Part shown: piece after piece, positions 1-8,961 of the stretch
Layout of the letters: the number at the start of each line of letters is the position of its first letter
Position numbering within the stretch: the first letter of the stretch is position 1
From: Vulcanimicrobiota bacterium
GTDB taxonomy: Bacteria; Vulcanimicrobiota; Vulcanimicrobiia; Vulcanimicrobiales; Vulcanimicrobiaceae
Direction: 5' to 3'
DNA length: 46,744 nucleotides
Assembly: GCA_003136355.1 (NCBI GenBank)
Contig: PLED01000067.1
Location: 15,619-62,362 of the forward strand
Notes under the pieces: generated by a model
What the model was told of the DNA's origin: nothing
What the model saw: only the letters and a program-made list of their open reading frames with translations
Databases searched by the model: none
Program-made: the position numbers and the translations under genes

Positions 1-638
1 GCGATCTGCATGTAGCGCCCAAAGCCCGCGACCATCAGCAGTTGTTTCAACAATTGCGGCGACTGCGGCAGCGCGTAGAACGATCCCGGATGGAGGCGGC
101 TCGGCACTAAGAAGTCGCGCGCACCTTCGGGCGTCGACTTGATGAGCATCGGCGTTTCGATCTCGAGGAATCCGCGCTCGTCGAAAAAGTCGCGCATCGC
201 TTTGATCATCTTGTGGCGCAAGGCGATGTTGCGCTGCAGCGGCGCGCGCCGCAGATCGAGGTAACGGTACTGCATACGCAGGGTCTCGTCGACGTCGTCG
301 TCTTTGTTGACTTGGAACGGCGGCACCGCCGAACGGTTGATGACTTCGAGCTCGTCGACCGCGACCTCGATCTCCCCGGTCGGCAGCTTCGCGTTCTCGG
401 TACCCGCCGGACGGCGGCGGACGGTCCCGCGCACGCGGATCACGTCCTCGTGCCGCAGGCGCTCGGCTTCGCTGAAGCTGGCTCCCTGCGGATCGAACAC
501 GATCTGCGTGATGCCGTCGCGATCGCGCAGGTCGGCAAAGATCAAGCCGCCGTGATCTCGCCGGACGTTCACCCAGCCGGCCAGTTCGACGACTGCCTTT
601 TCGTCATTTGCGCGCAATGCGCCGCAAGAATATTTCAT
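1..638 (-). CDS. aspS: Aspartyl-tRNA synthetase, N-terminal part (cut by window edge)
   Basis: Charges tRNA(Asp), or tRNA(Asp/Asn) if non-discriminating, with aspartate in the cytoplasm. About 212 N-terminal residues are visible. They hold the OB-fold anticodon-binding domain ([20 protein letters not shown] near residues 20-39) and then the start of the class II catalytic core ([42 protein letters not shown]). The rest lies left of the window. The ATG at 638 shares an ATGA overlap with the stop of the upstream glycosyltransferase, so translation is coupled and this is the last visible gene of the operon that begins at hisS. In many bacteria aspS directly follows hisS; here eleven other genes separate them. 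Identification is secure. Confidence 0.96.
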   Translation of the reverse strand, partial: MKYSCGALRANDEKAVVELAGWVNVRRDHGGLIFADLRDRDGITQIVFDPQGASFSEAERLRHEDVIRVRGTVRRRPAGTENAKLPTGEIEVAVDELEVINRSAVPPFQVNKDDDVDETLRMQYRYLDLRRAPLQRNIALRHKMIKAMRDFFDERGFLEIETPMLIKSTPEGARDFLVPSRLHPGSFYALPQSPQLLKQLLMVAGFGRYMQI

Positions 639-1525
639 AATGCGCTCTTGATTCCGGAAACGTAATAGTACTGCTGGATCAGGCTGCGCGCAAACTTCGA
701 CTGCCCGGCCCGTTTGTCGAAGTACCCCAGAAGCCACGGCATCTTGGTGAGCGCCGAGTGCAGCCCCAGAGAAACCGGCGTCATGCCGAGGTTGGCCATC
801 ACCTTGAAATCGGGATGCTTGCGATAAAAGCGCACCGTTGAACGACCGGCCAGCTTCATCTTCTCGACTTGGTCCTCATGGCCGACGTCTTGCCAGTGAT
901 AGTTCACCGCGCGCGGTTCATAGAGAATCGTGATGCCGGCTTTTTGCAGGCGGTACCCCAGCTCCAGGTCTTCGTGTCCGTATCCGGTGAACGATTCGTC
1001 GAAGGAGCCGACGCGCAACAGGTCGTCGCGCCGGACCGATGCATTGCCGGTCAAAAAGTACAGCCAACTCAACCGCTTGCGGCCCGGCGGATGCAGCGCG
1101 CCTCTTTTTTCGGGGTGATCGCGCTTCTCTTCGTAATCTTCGAACGACCGCACTTGCACTTCGAGGCCGACAACGGCGATATCGCGTTCCTTGCGGTGAT
1201 GGTCGAGATGGCGCGTGAGCAAGTCGGGCGACGCCACGATGTCCGAGTCGTTGAAGAGCACGACCGGGCTCCGCGCGCGCGCGATGCCGGCGTTGCGCGC
1301 CATCGCGCGACCGGAGTATGCGCCGGGCAGGTGCTCCACATTGGGATGAAGTTCGTGTACGCCCGCCATATACTCCGCGGTGCCGTCGTTGGAGTTGGAA
1401 TCGCAGACGAGCACCTCAAAACTCTCCGCGGGAAGATCTTGCGCGAGCAGCGATGGAATAACGTGGCGCAGCGTTTCGATCCGGTTGTACGTTGGCACGA
1501 CGACGGAAATCTCAGGCACGCGCAC
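635..1525 (-). CDS. Family 2 glycosyltransferase
   Basis: Predicted GT-A fold transferase that moves a sugar from a nucleotide sugar to an envelope glycan at the cytoplasmic face. It has 296 residues. The N-terminus [10 protein letters not shown] is the typical GT2 strand and nucleotide loop, a metal-binding DXD-like motif D93-S-D95 follows, and the C-terminal half has the [13 protein letters not shown] motif of the galactosyltransferase-like C-terminal subdomain. Start is GTG at 1525, overlapping the upstream GT9 gene by 14 bases; its stop overlaps the aspS start (ATGA). It is the most divergent of the three GT2 genes of the cassette. Donor and acceptor cannot be told from sequence; lipopolysaccharide core or O-glycan assembly is inferred from the heptose genes upstream. 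Confidence 0.88.
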   Translation of the reverse strand: MRVPEISVVVPTYNRIETLRHVIPSLLAQDLPAESFEVLVCDSNSNDGTAEYMAGVHELHPNVEHLPGAYSGRAMARNAGIARARSPVVLFNDSDIVASPDLLTRHLDHHRKERDIAVVGLEVQVRSFEDYEEKRDHPEKRGALHPPGRKRLSWLYFLTGNASVRRDDLLRVGSFDESFTGYGHEDLELGYRLQKAGITILYEPRAVNYHWQDVGHEDQVEKMKLAGRSTVRFYRKHPDFKVMANLGMTPVSLGLHSALTKMPWLLGYFDKRAGQSKFARSLIQQYYYVSGIKSAL

Positions 1526-2507
1526 CGAGCAGTTTCTCGACGCCTTGCAGCACGTCGTTTCGCAGCTGCGCGAGCGATCCGGGGTTTTCGTCGCGGGGCT
1601 TGCGCACCAGCACGCTCGGCACCTTATACGGCGACCATTCTTGTGAGTTCAAGTGGAAGTAGCGGTGTTCGAAAACAACGAGTGTCGGCCTGCGCATCGC
1701 GCTTGCGACGTGAGTCGCGCCCGTGTCCACCGTCACCACCACGCGCGCCCGTTCAAAAACCGCAGCCCAGCGATGAAACGGCAGCCCGCCAAGCACGATG
1801 TCGGCCGCTCGAGTCTCCGAGATCGCCGCGACGTACCGATCGCAGTCGGGCGCATACGTCACCACGATCGGAAGATCGAAGCGGTGCAGGTCGCCGAGCA
1901 GCTGCAGCGTGGATTCGAGCGTGCTGCCGTCGTTAAACCACCGTTTTCCTAAGTGAAAGACAATCGGATCCTCCGGGACGAACGCGACCGCGGCCCGATC
2001 TTCATCCGTAATGTCCAAACGCAAACGTTCGACGCGCTGCTTTGCGCCTCCAAGCGCGACCAAATCGAGCAGCTGATCGACTTCGTGCCGAACGCGCCGG
2101 CCCGGATCCTTTTCGCTTAACCGGGGGTCGGCTTCCGACGTCATCAGCACGTTAACGAACCGGCGCAACGTCAAACGCAGCAGATAGCGCCGTTCATAAG
2201 TATATCCTACGCGCGTATGTGCGTGCGTACCACCGGCGATTGCCAGGTCGGATGCAAGTGGCGCAAGCGCGATCGCCAGATCGGCGCGGCCGCGAAAGGT
2301 TGCGCCGAACAGCGCGGGCTGCATGCCGCTGGGAAAGTCCAGGAGTTCGTCGGCGTCGGTATTCCTTTCCATGATGACGCGGTTGTACGAGCTGCAGACC
2401 ATCGTCACGTGAGCGTCGGGGAACGAAGCGCGCACCGTTGCAATCGCGGGTGTCGAAAGGATCAGATCGCCGATCCGGTCGGTGCGGACGAGCACGATCC
2501 GCTTCAT
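1512..2507 (-). CDS. Heptosyltransferase-like family 9 glycosyltransferase
   Basis: GT-B fold transferase of the ADP-heptose:LPS heptosyltransferase family (331 residues). N-terminus MKRIVLVRTDRIGDLILSTP matches the family signature for the first Rossmann domain. The C-terminal donor-binding half has FHLGKRWFNDGSTLES and the VTVDTGATHVASAMRRPTLVVF stretch, equivalent to the usual (T/S)-(D/N)-(S/T)-G-x-x-H motif. ATG at 2507 overlaps the upstream GT2 stop (ATGA). ADP-heptose is the likely donor because gmhA, hldE1 and hldE2 are in the same operon. Whether it acts on lipid A-Kdo or on another acceptor is unknown; no kdtA or kdsA is visible. Confidence 0.88.
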   Translation of the reverse strand: MKRIVLVRTDRIGDLILSTPAIATVRASFPDAHVTMVCSSYNRVIMERNTDADELLDFPSGMQPALFGATFRGRADLAIALAPLASDLAIAGGTHAHTRVGYTYERRYLLRLTLRRFVNVLMTSEADPRLSEKDPGRRVRHEVDQLLDLVALGGAKQRVERLRLDITDEDRAAVAFVPEDPIVFHLGKRWFNDGSTLESTLQLLGDLHRFDLPIVVTYAPDCDRYVAAISETRAADIVLGGLPFHRWAAVFERARVVVTVDTGATHVASAMRRPTLVVFEHRYFHLNSQEWSPYKVPSVLVRKPRDENPGSLAQLRNDVLQGVEKLLGARA

Positions 2508-3406
2508 GAAGCGGCCTGCCGCGCACGCTCCAGCTCTTCGAAGTACGCCTCCGCCGCCAGTTTGCGCGCCGCTCGCAACTCGCGCCCGGTCAACGGGCGA
2601 TCGCCGCTCAGCGAACCCAAACTCAATCGCAACCGCCTCGCCGCTCCGGTTACGCGCGTCCAGCCGTGCAGTAAACGCTGCACGGGGTTATCGCCGGTCG
2701 CCAAATACGTGCGCCAGTGCGGGTGCAGCTTCGCCAGCTGCACGGCAGTGCGCGCCTGCGCGCGAGCTTGCCGCAGCATTTTTTCCACGTCTGCCGCCCG
2801 CGGGCGCGGTTTATAATGATAGACGAGCGCGCGCGGATTAAAGACCGCTTTCACACCGGCGAACCGCAAGCGCAATCCGACGTCGATATCTTCCCAGCCG
2901 TACTCGGCAAAATCTTCGTTGAAGCCGCCCACAGCGCGGAGCGTAGCGAGCGGCACCGAGACGTTGGTCGTCCAAAAATAATTGCCGCTGTAATTGCGCA
3001 AGCTCCAGACGGGCAGCGGTAAATCGTCGAAGTTCTCGACATTGATGGCGCCGCCGCGAACGATGGCGCGCGGACGACGCTCGTGGCCGCGCAGATGCTC
3101 TTGCACGAAATTCGGAAGCGGCAGCACGTCGTCGTCGATCAGTATGATGCGCTCGCCCGTCGAGCGCGCGAGTCCGGAATTCCGAGCCTTCGCCAAGCCG
3201 CCGTTGGGTCTGCTCACAACGGTGAACGGACACGTCGCGCGCGCTTGCGCCGCGGCAATCACGGCCGGCGTATCGTCGGTCGAGCCGTCGTTCACGAGCA
3301 CGACTTCGTACTCCGCAGGCGAAACGGTCTGTTCGAAGCACGCGTCGAGAACGCGGCCCAGCAAATGCGCGCGGTTGTACGTGCAGAGCTGGATCGTCGC
3401 CTTCAT
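2504..3406 (-). CDS. Family 2 glycosyltransferase
   Basis: A 300-residue GT-A enzyme. MKATIQLCTYNRAHLLGRVL is a standard GT2 N-terminus, D91-D92-D93 is the metal-binding DXD motif, and GGFNEDFAEYGWEDIDVGLR is the acceptor-side motif shared with the other two GT2 genes here. I chose ATG 3406 rather than an upstream in-frame start because it gives the family N-terminus and a perfect ATGA overlap with the stop of the upstream GT9 gene. The upstream extension would lie inside that gene. The last 70 residues are basic and helical, possibly for membrane association. Substrate unknown. Confidence 0.88.
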   Translation of the reverse strand: MKATIQLCTYNRAHLLGRVLDACFEQTVSPAEYEVVLVNDGSTDDTPAVIAAAQARATCPFTVVSRPNGGLAKARNSGLARSTGERIILIDDDVLPLPNFVQEHLRGHERRPRAIVRGGAINVENFDDLPLPVWSLRNYSGNYFWTTNVSVPLATLRAVGGFNEDFAEYGWEDIDVGLRLRFAGVKAVFNPRALVYHYKPRPRAADVEKMLRQARAQARTAVQLAKLHPHWRTYLATGDNPVQRLLHGWTRVTGAARRLRLSLGSLSGDRPLTGRELRAARKLAAEAYFEELERARQAAS

Positions 3407-4416
3407 GCAGCTGCGGACGCGCCGGTCAGCGACTCGATCGCGGCTATGATACGCGGCACGTCGAGATTGGCGATGCACGCATAGTCCGGGCACGTTTCTT
3501 TGCGTTCACCCGGACGGCACGGATAGGTCGCGCGTACGATCGCCGTGCGCTCGCCCAGCGGCGCCCAGCGATCCGGCGTATCGGTTTGAAACGGATAGAT
3601 GCCTACGGTCGGCGCGCCGCATGCCGCGGCGACGTGCATCGCGCCGGTCGTCACGCCCGCGAAAAATGCCGAGCGCCGCGCGATGGCACCGAACGAACCG
3701 ATCGTGGTTTTTCCGGCGATGGAGAAACCGCCGCCCCGCACCACGATGCCTTCGACGATGTCGCGATCGTCCTCGCTGCCGCTCACCAGCACCGGCAGAT
3801 TAAATCGCGCGGCGATCTCGCGCACGAGATTCGCCCATCCTTCGAGCGGCCAGATACCGCGCTCGCTCGCGATCGCGTTAGCAGGATGCACGAGCGCAAA
3901 TCCGCTGTGCCCCAGCCCGAGTTCGGCGCAAAGTGCTTCTGCCTCGCGTTCGTCTTGTTCCGACGGCTCGAAGCGCAGCACAGGCTTATCGGGGGGCACG
4001 ACCTCGAGCGCCCGCGCGTAGTCAAGCAGAATCTGCGACCAATGCGTCGTGATGTCGCCCTGTTCGCTCCGGACCGCAATCCGTTGCGTGAAGCGCCAAG
4101 AATAGAGCCGGTTCGCCTGCCCGACGCGTACGGGAATCTTCGCGAGCTGCGGTACGCGCGCCGTGTGCGGCGTCGCCCACGTCACGATCGCGGCGTCGTA
4201 CCCGCGCTGCCCCAGCGATTCGGCGAGCGCGCGTTCGTCGCGGCCGTCGTCGATAAGCACGGCATCCAAAACGGGCACGCGTTCGAGCGCCGGCCGGTGC
4301 GCCGGCAGCGTCAGGGCGTCGACGATTTCATAGCGCTGTTTCAGAGCATCCGCAACGATCGCCGCCATGAGCGAATCGCCGATTCCGCCGCCCGCGCAAT
4401 ACACCAGCGCCCGCAT
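3403..4416 (-). CDS. Heptosyltransferase-like family 9 glycosyltransferase
   Basis: Second GT9 enzyme of the cassette, 337 residues. MRALVYCAGGGIGDSLMAAI gives the N-terminal glycine-rich loop. The C-terminal domain shows ALVHPANAIASERGIWPLEGW and FFAGVTTGAMHVAAACGAPTVGIYP, the family's donor-phosphate region. It is separated from the upstream GT2 stop by 3 bases and overlaps the downstream GT2 start by ATGA. A cysteine-containing tail (YPCRPGERKETCPDYACI) resembles the conserved Cys-containing end of several heptosyltransferases. Acceptor specificity cannot be assigned. Confidence 0.87.
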   Translation of the reverse strand: MRALVYCAGGGIGDSLMAAIVADALKQRYEIVDALTLPAHRPALERVPVLDAVLIDDGRDERALAESLGQRGYDAAIVTWATPHTARVPQLAKIPVRVGQANRLYSWRFTQRIAVRSEQGDITTHWSQILLDYARALEVVPPDKPVLRFEPSEQDEREAEALCAELGLGHSGFALVHPANAIASERGIWPLEGWANLVREIAARFNLPVLVSGSEDDRDIVEGIVVRGGGFSIAGKTTIGSFGAIARRSAFFAGVTTGAMHVAAACGAPTVGIYPFQTDTPDRWAPLGERTAIVRATYPCRPGERKETCPDYACIANLDVPRIIAAIESLTGASAAA

Positions 4417-4419
4417 CCG

Positions 4420-5292
4420 CTAGGCCTTCGATTTCAACGCGCGCGCGAGTTCGACGGTGTAGATGCCGTCGAGCAGCTGCGAGCGCGCGAGTGCGCGCAA
4501 CGGGGCGGGCTTGCGCTCGTCGGTCGCGATTCCCGCATAGAGCGGCAGCATCCGTTCGAGCACGCGCGCGCGCAACATGTTCGCCGGATGCGCGCCCGTC
4601 GCCGAGCGCACGCGCAAACTCGAATCTTTCTGCACGAAACGCACGGCCATGCGCGCCTTCTCCAGCGCTTTGCGCATCTCCGACTCCAGCGACGCCTCGC
4701 CCGGCGGCTTGATGTGCCAAATGTACGCGCCCCACGCGAACTTCGATCGCAAACCGGCCCGGCTTAGGCGAACGCCGAGCTCGGTGTCTTCCCAGCCGTA
4801 CAGATGGAACTGCTCGTCGAACCCTTGCGTGGCCCGTAACGCCGTTCGCGGAATGGAAACGTTGCATGTGCAGAGCGCCGCGCGCGAATAGTTGGAAAGC
4901 ACCGGTTTGGGACGCTCGTGATACGACGGCACGTTCACGATTGGTCCGTTGACGATCAGATTGCTCGTCTCGTGCGCTGCGTCGTGAGCCGCCAGCCAGC
5001 CGGGCGGCGCGTAGACGTCGTCGTCGCAAAAGGCGACCAAATGGCCCTTCGCAACGTTGATGCCGCGGTTGCGTGCGGCGCCGCGATTGGGCCGCTCCTC
5101 AAAAACGTAGACGACCTCGAATGCCTGCTGGGTGCGCGCACGCTCGACGACCTGTGTCGTCGCATCGGTTGAGCCGTTGTCGACGACGATCACCTCGAAC
5201 GACGGCGCCCCAATCTGTTTGCCGAGCGACTCCAGCGCGCGATCCAGATACTCGGCGCGATCTTTGGTCGCGATGATGACCGACATCCGCAT
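4420..5292 (-). CDS. Family 2 glycosyltransferase
   Basis: A 290-residue GT2 enzyme. MRMSVIIATKDRAEYLDRAL starts the GT-A fold, D90-D91-D92 is the DXD motif, and QGFDEQFHLYGWEDTELGVR matches the motif of the gene at 2504. ATG 5292 is preferred over a longer in-frame reading because it sits one base after the TAG of the lpxB-like gene and restores the family N-terminus. An ATG two codons later (5286) is also possible. With the downstream GT9 it forms a GT2-GT9 pair that is repeated once further down the operon, suggesting tandem duplication. Confidence 0.88.
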   Translation of the reverse strand: MRMSVIIATKDRAEYLDRALESLGKQIGAPSFEVIVVDNGSTDATTQVVERARTQQAFEVVYVFEERPNRGAARNRGINVAKGHLVAFCDDDVYAPPGWLAAHDAAHETSNLIVNGPIVNVPSYHERPKPVLSNYSRAALCTCNVSIPRTALRATQGFDEQFHLYGWEDTELGVRLSRAGLRSKFAWGAYIWHIKPPGEASLESEMRKALEKARMAVRFVQKDSSLRVRSATGAHPANMLRARVLERMLPLYAGIATDERKPAPLRALARSQLLDGIYTVELARALKSKA

Positions 5293-5293
5293 G

Positions 5294-6508
5294 CTAAGCC
5301 TGCATCTCCAAAAGACTGCGCGCCATCCGGCGTGCGGCGCCGGCATGGTCGGCGTACAATTCGCGCAGTGCCTCCGACGACCCGGACAGGCGCGGTTTAT
5401 CTCCCCATAACTCAAGCGCTTCGCGAGCGACGCGCCCCGGAGTCAGCGTGCCGTGCAATTCGCGCACGATCTCGCGATTCGCATCGATGTTCGGCTGCGT
5501 GTGAAAACGGAAACGGCGCGCGACCGCGGTCACGACGATCTGTTTCAAACGCCGTCCCGCAAACGGAATGCGGTCGAGATACGTGAGCGGGCCGTTTATG
5601 GCGACGATCTCCGCCATATTGATCGGCGTGCATGACAATACCGGCGCTCCGATCGCCGCCAGCTCGATCACTTTCGTGCCGGGAATCGTCACGGTCAAAC
5701 GCGCACGCGCGGCGACAGCCAGCGAATTGCGCAGGATGGGAAATGTTTGCGTGCCGTCGAGTGATGCCAGCGCGGGTCCGTCGGGCGATTCGATCATTCG
5801 TCCGCGTTGGGAATACATGCGAGCGTCGCCGCCGGCTTCGACCGCCGAACGAACGGCTGCATTCGTGGTGAACGGTGAAATGCCGAACGCGATCGGCATG
5901 GCCGGATCTTCGCGGCGGATCGCGAGCGCCGCGGTGAAGAAAAACGGAATCAGTTGCTCGACTTCGTAGCGGCGCGATCCCGGCATAAACAGGATTCCGT
6001 CCGCCGGTGCGCCCGGTTCGGCTTCCGCCGAAGCTTCGGCGAGGGCGCCGTCGATCGCGAGGTTCCCGCTCACGGTAATGCGCTTGGGATCGAGTCCGTC
6101 TGCAATCAGCGCCGCCGCATTCTTGGCATCGACCGCAAAGGCTCGCTCGGTAAAGCGCGCGTACTTGCGGCGCGTGAAGCGATAGGTCGCAAACTTTCCG
6201 CCGGTTTTGCGGTGCAGGCGCGCCGCGTGCATCAAGTCCCCTCCGAGATAAAGCGTGACGTCGACCCGCTCGGGCAACCCGGCGATAGGCCGGCCCAGGA
6301 TCGTCTTCAGATACGTTTTCGCATCGTAGACGTGGGCCTGCGGAAAGAGGGCACGCACGAACTCGGGTTCCGCGCCGGTCGCGAAATCGTCGGGCACGTA
6401 GCAGACGTGCACCTCGGCGGCCGGCTCCAAAGCATAGAGCTCGCGCAGCAGCGGCCGCAGCCAGCCGGCGGTTTCACCCGGGCCGTTACAGGTAATGGCG
6501 ATTTTCAC
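5294..6508 (-). CDS. Lipid-A-disaccharide synthase-like glycosyltransferase
   Basis: A 404-residue GT-B protein of the LpxB-related group (GT19-like). N-terminus MKIAITCNGPGETAGWLRPL corresponds to the LpxB glycine-rich loop that binds the acceptor. ILFMPGSRRYEVEQLIPFF corresponds to the LpxB LLPGSRxxEI motif, and TVTIPGTKVIELAAIGAPVL to the nucleotide-sugar region SGTATLE. Classical LpxB is about 380 residues and carries SGT where this protein has PGT, so the exact reaction may differ from UDP-diacylglucosamine plus lipid X. Start is GTG at 6508 in a GTGA overlap with the hldE2 stop. No lpxA, lpxC, lpxD or lpxK is in view, so a role in lipid A is inference. Confidence 0.72.
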   Translation of the reverse strand: MKIAITCNGPGETAGWLRPLLRELYALEPAAEVHVCYVPDDFATGAEPEFVRALFPQAHVYDAKTYLKTILGRPIAGLPERVDVTLYLGGDLMHAARLHRKTGGKFATYRFTRRKYARFTERAFAVDAKNAAALIADGLDPKRITVSGNLAIDGALAEASAEAEPGAPADGILFMPGSRRYEVEQLIPFFFTAALAIRREDPAMPIAFGISPFTTNAAVRSAVEAGGDARMYSQRGRMIESPDGPALASLDGTQTFPILRNSLAVAARARLTVTIPGTKVIELAAIGAPVLSCTPINMAEIVAINGPLTYLDRIPFAGRRLKQIVVTAVARRFRFHTQPNIDANREIVRELHGTLTPGRVAREALELWGDKPRLSGSSEALRELYADHAGAARRMARSLLEMQA

Positions 6509-6972
6509 TCGCCGTAAGACTTCAATATGCGAGCGATGAGATCTGTCGTGCTGACGCCTTCAACGTGTGGAGCGAGTTTGATGACGCCGCCGTGCTGCAG
6601 AACCACGTCCCGCTCGGGCAGTTCTTCTTCCCGGTACTGAGAGCTTTTCACGTGCACGTCCGGACGAAGCTTGTCGATCAGCACTTCGGGCGTGCGCTCG
6701 CTGAACCCGACGACTGCATCCACGCTGCGCAGCGCGCTCAGCACGCGCGCGCGATCCGCGAACGGCACGATCGGCCGAGCCGGTCCTTTGATGCGCCGCA
6801 CCGAGTCATCTTCGTTCAAACCGACGATCAGTGCATCGCCTTGCTCGCGCGCCCACGCCAGATACTCCACATGGCCCGCATGCAAAACGTCAAAACATCC
6901 GTTGGTGAAGACGACGCGCTTGCCCGCCGCGCGTTGCTCCTCACGCCACGCCAAGGCGTCATCGAGGGTCAA
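6505..6972 (-). CDS. hldE2: D-glycero-beta-D-manno-heptose 1-phosphate adenylyltransferase
   Basis: Transfers AMP from ATP to heptose 1-phosphate, giving ADP-heptose (the HldE C-terminal activity, also called RfaE domain II). VVFTNGCFDVLHAGHVEYL contains the nucleotidyltransferase HxGH motif at residues 31-34; LNEDDSVRRIKGPARPIVP and ERTPEVLIDKLRPDVHVK are also typical. The best start is TTG at 6972, giving 155 residues and a TTGA overlap with the hldE1 stop. There is no ATG in a sensible position, and longer readings only run into hldE1. In E. coli the two HldE domains are fused; here they are two separate coupled genes. Confidence 0.92.
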   Translation of the reverse strand: MTLDDALAWREEQRAAGKRVVFTNGCFDVLHAGHVEYLAWAREQGDALIVGLNEDDSVRRIKGPARPIVPFADRARVLSALRSVDAVVGFSERTPEVLIDKLRPDVHVKSSQYREEELPERDVVLQHGGVIKLAPHVEGVSTTDLIARILKSYGE

Positions 6973-7940
6973 GTGGTCCGCTCCATGAGCGCGACGATCT
7001 CGGCGGCGGAAGCCGTCGCCGTTCCCAGTTTTTCGACGACCGCGCCGGCTGCAAAATTCGCGAGCTGCAGCGCGAGTTCGATCGGCGCGCCCGCCGCGAG
7101 CCCAAGCGAGAGCACCGCGGTCACCGTATCGCCCGCACCGCTGACGTCGTAAACGGTGCGCGCCACCGACGGAATATGCAACTTCTCGCCATCGCGGCCC
7201 AGCAATGACATGCCGTGTTCGCCGCGCGTAATCACGACGTAACGGCAGCGCAGCTCGCGCAGCAACGACTCGCCCGCGCGCTCGAGTGATGCGTCCGACC
7301 GGATCGCGATGCCCGTAGCCTGTTCGGCTTCTTGCGCGTTGGGCGCGACGCACGTGACGCCGGCAAAGAGTTCGAGGTTTTGCGGTTTGGGATCGGCGAC
7401 GACGATCGGACACGCCAGCGCCGCTTCGACGAGGTCGCGCGAGAAAAGCCCTTTGGCGTAATCGCTCAGGACCACTGCGTCGGCCGCGGCCGCCTCGCGC
7501 GCCACGATTTTCGCAAGTTTCAAACGATCGGCCGGGTCGAGCGGAGAGGTCGCTTCCCAATCCGCGCGCACGACCTGCTGGTTGTGCGCGACGACTCGCG
7601 TTTTGCGCGTCGTCGGGCGGTCTGAAATCGTCACCAGGCCCTCGCTGCCGATGCCTTCGTCGGCCAGCAAATCCGTGACGAAATGCGCGAAGCCGTCGGC
7701 GCCGACCGCGCCCACGAACGTCACCTTTGCGCCCAGTGCGCGCAAGTTATTGGCGACGTTCCCCGCGCCGCCCAGCGTGAACGAGTGATCGCTAACGGCA
7801 ACGACGGGCACCGGCGCTTCGGGCGAAATGCGCGAGACGCTGCCCCAAATCCATTCGTCGACCATGACGTCGCCGACCACGAGCACGCGCCGTTCGCGCA
7901 TCCGTTCGAAAAGTGTGCGCGCGTCGGGAGGCGCCAGCAT
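6969..7940 (-). CDS. hldE1: D-glycero-beta-D-manno-heptose-7-phosphate kinase
   Basis: PfkB/ribokinase-fold kinase that makes heptose 1,7-bisphosphate (the HldE N-terminal activity). It has 323 residues. Recognisable parts are VLVVGDVMVDEWIWGSVSRI, SPEAPVPVV, FTLGGAGNVANNLRALGAKV, VLSDYAKGLF and the catalytic anion-hole motif DVSGAGDTVTAVLSLG near the C-terminus. It lies 5 bases after gmhA and directly before hldE2. The 1,7-bisphosphate phosphatase (GmhB) that the pathway needs is not in the window. Confidence 0.95.
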   Translation of the reverse strand: MLAPPDARTLFERMRERRVLVVGDVMVDEWIWGSVSRISPEAPVPVVAVSDHSFTLGGAGNVANNLRALGAKVTFVGAVGADGFAHFVTDLLADEGIGSEGLVTISDRPTTRKTRVVAHNQQVVRADWEATSPLDPADRLKLAKIVAREAAAADAVVLSDYAKGLFSRDLVEAALACPIVVADPKPQNLELFAGVTCVAPNAQEAEQATGIAIRSDASLERAGESLLRELRCRYVVITRGEHGMSLLGRDGEKLHIPSVARTVYDVSGAGDTVTAVLSLGLAAGAPIELALQLANFAAGAVVEKLGTATASAAEIVALMERTT

Positions 7941-7945
7941 TTGCC

Positions 7946-8539
7946 CTAGACCTCGAAGATCATGCGCTGTTCGACGAGATCGCAGACGATATGCGCCATC
8001 GTCTGATGGACCTCTTGCACGATCGCGGAGTATCCGTCGGGGCCGAGCAGCACTAAATCGGCGGTGCGGCCGGCATCGCCGCCGCCGTTTCCGGTAAATG
8101 CGACCGTCACCGCGTCGCGCCGTTTGGCTTCTTCCAGCGCGAGCACGATATTTTTGGAACTGCCGCTCGTCGTCATCGCGATGACCACGTCGCCGGCTTG
8201 TACGAACGCTTCGACTTGGCGCGCGAAGACGTAATCGTAACCGAAGTCGTTGCCGATCGCGGTCAGCGCCGACGTGTTCACGCTGAGCGCTTCGCTATGG
8301 AGTCCCGGGCGCTCGCGCAAAAAGCGTCCGCTCAACTCGGCCGCCATGTGCTGCGCCTCCGCCGCGCTGCCGCCGTTGCCCATCCACAAGACTTTGTTGC
8401 CGCGGCGCAGCGCCTTCACGATCGCATCGGAGATAGCTTCTACTTGTCCGCGATAATGTGGTGCGTCTAAGATTCCGCGCCGGTCGGCGATCAGCTCGTC
8501 GTAACCGCGGCGCGCGCGGACGTCTATGGTTCGATCCAA
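7946..8539 (-). CDS. gmhA: Phosphoheptose isomerase
   Basis: Converts sedoheptulose 7-phosphate to D-glycero-D-manno-heptose 7-phosphate, the first step to ADP-heptose. The SIS-domain motifs [36 protein letters not shown] and [18 protein letters not shown] are clear, and length is normal at 197 residues. There is no ATG in frame near the N-terminus. I chose TTG at 8539, which overlaps accB by 16 bases and has AGGAA about 6 bases upstream. An ATA at 8527 would give an ATAG overlap with the accB stop and cannot be excluded. Confidence 0.93.
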   Translation of the reverse strand: MDRTIDVRARRGYDELIADRRGILDAPHYRGQVEAISDAIVKALRRGNKVLWMGNGGSAAEAQHMAAELSGRFLRERPGLHSEALSVNTSALTAIGNDFGYDYVFARQVEAFVQAGDVVIAMTTSGSSKNIVLALEEAKRRDAVTVAFTGNGGGDAGRTADLVLLGPDGYSAIVQEVHQTMAHIVCDLVEQRMIFEV

Positions 8540-8961
8540 AAGAGTTCCTGGCCGAGCGAAACGAGTTCGCCGTTCTCGGGAACGATGCGCGTCACGATGC
8601 CCGAATAGTCGCTGGTGATCTCGTTGAAAAGTTTCATGGCTTCGAGAATGCAAAGAACCTGGCCGGCTTCGACGCGATCGCCCTCTTTGACAAAAGACTC
8701 CGTATCGGGCGCGGCCGAGCGGTAAAAGACGCCGACGAGGGGCGCGGTCACCTTTTTGACGTTGGCGGATGCGGCCGGCGCCGAAGATGCCGCTGCAGGC
8801 ACGCCCGCGGCCGGTGCGGGCGCCGGAACTGCCGCGACGGGGGCTCCCGGCTCGCGCCGGACCAATTCGAAAATCGCGTCGCCCACCTTGACCTTGAGCG
8901 CGTCGAGATCGTTTTCGTGCATGATCTCGAGCAATTCTTTGAGGGTCTGCTGCTCGTCCAT
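8524..8961 (-). CDS. accB: Acetyl-CoA carboxylase biotin carboxyl carrier protein
   Basis: Carries biotin between biotin carboxylase and carboxyltransferase in the first step of fatty acid synthesis. It has 145 residues: N-terminal helical segment 1-40, an Ala/Pro-rich flexible linker (about 41-66), then the biotinyl domain with EAMKLFNEI, where K110 is the biotinylated lysine. The ATG at 8961 overlaps the TAA of hisS by one base (TAATG). accC, which usually follows accB, is missing here; gmhA follows instead, so the carboxylase subunit must be encoded elsewhere. Confidence 0.96.
   Translation of the reverse strand: MDEQQTLKELLEIMHENDLDALKVKVGDAIFELVRREPGAPVAAVPAPAPAAGVPAAASSAPAASANVKKVTAPLVGVFYRSAAPDTESFVKEGDRVEAGQVLCILEAMKLFNEITSDYSGIVTRIVPENGELVSLGQELFWIEP

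Noticed and set aside
8524-8539. gmhA starting at ATA 8527 in an ATAG overlap
   Set aside because: TTG 8539 has AGGAA at good spacing, so the non-standard start is not needed, although it cannot be excluded.
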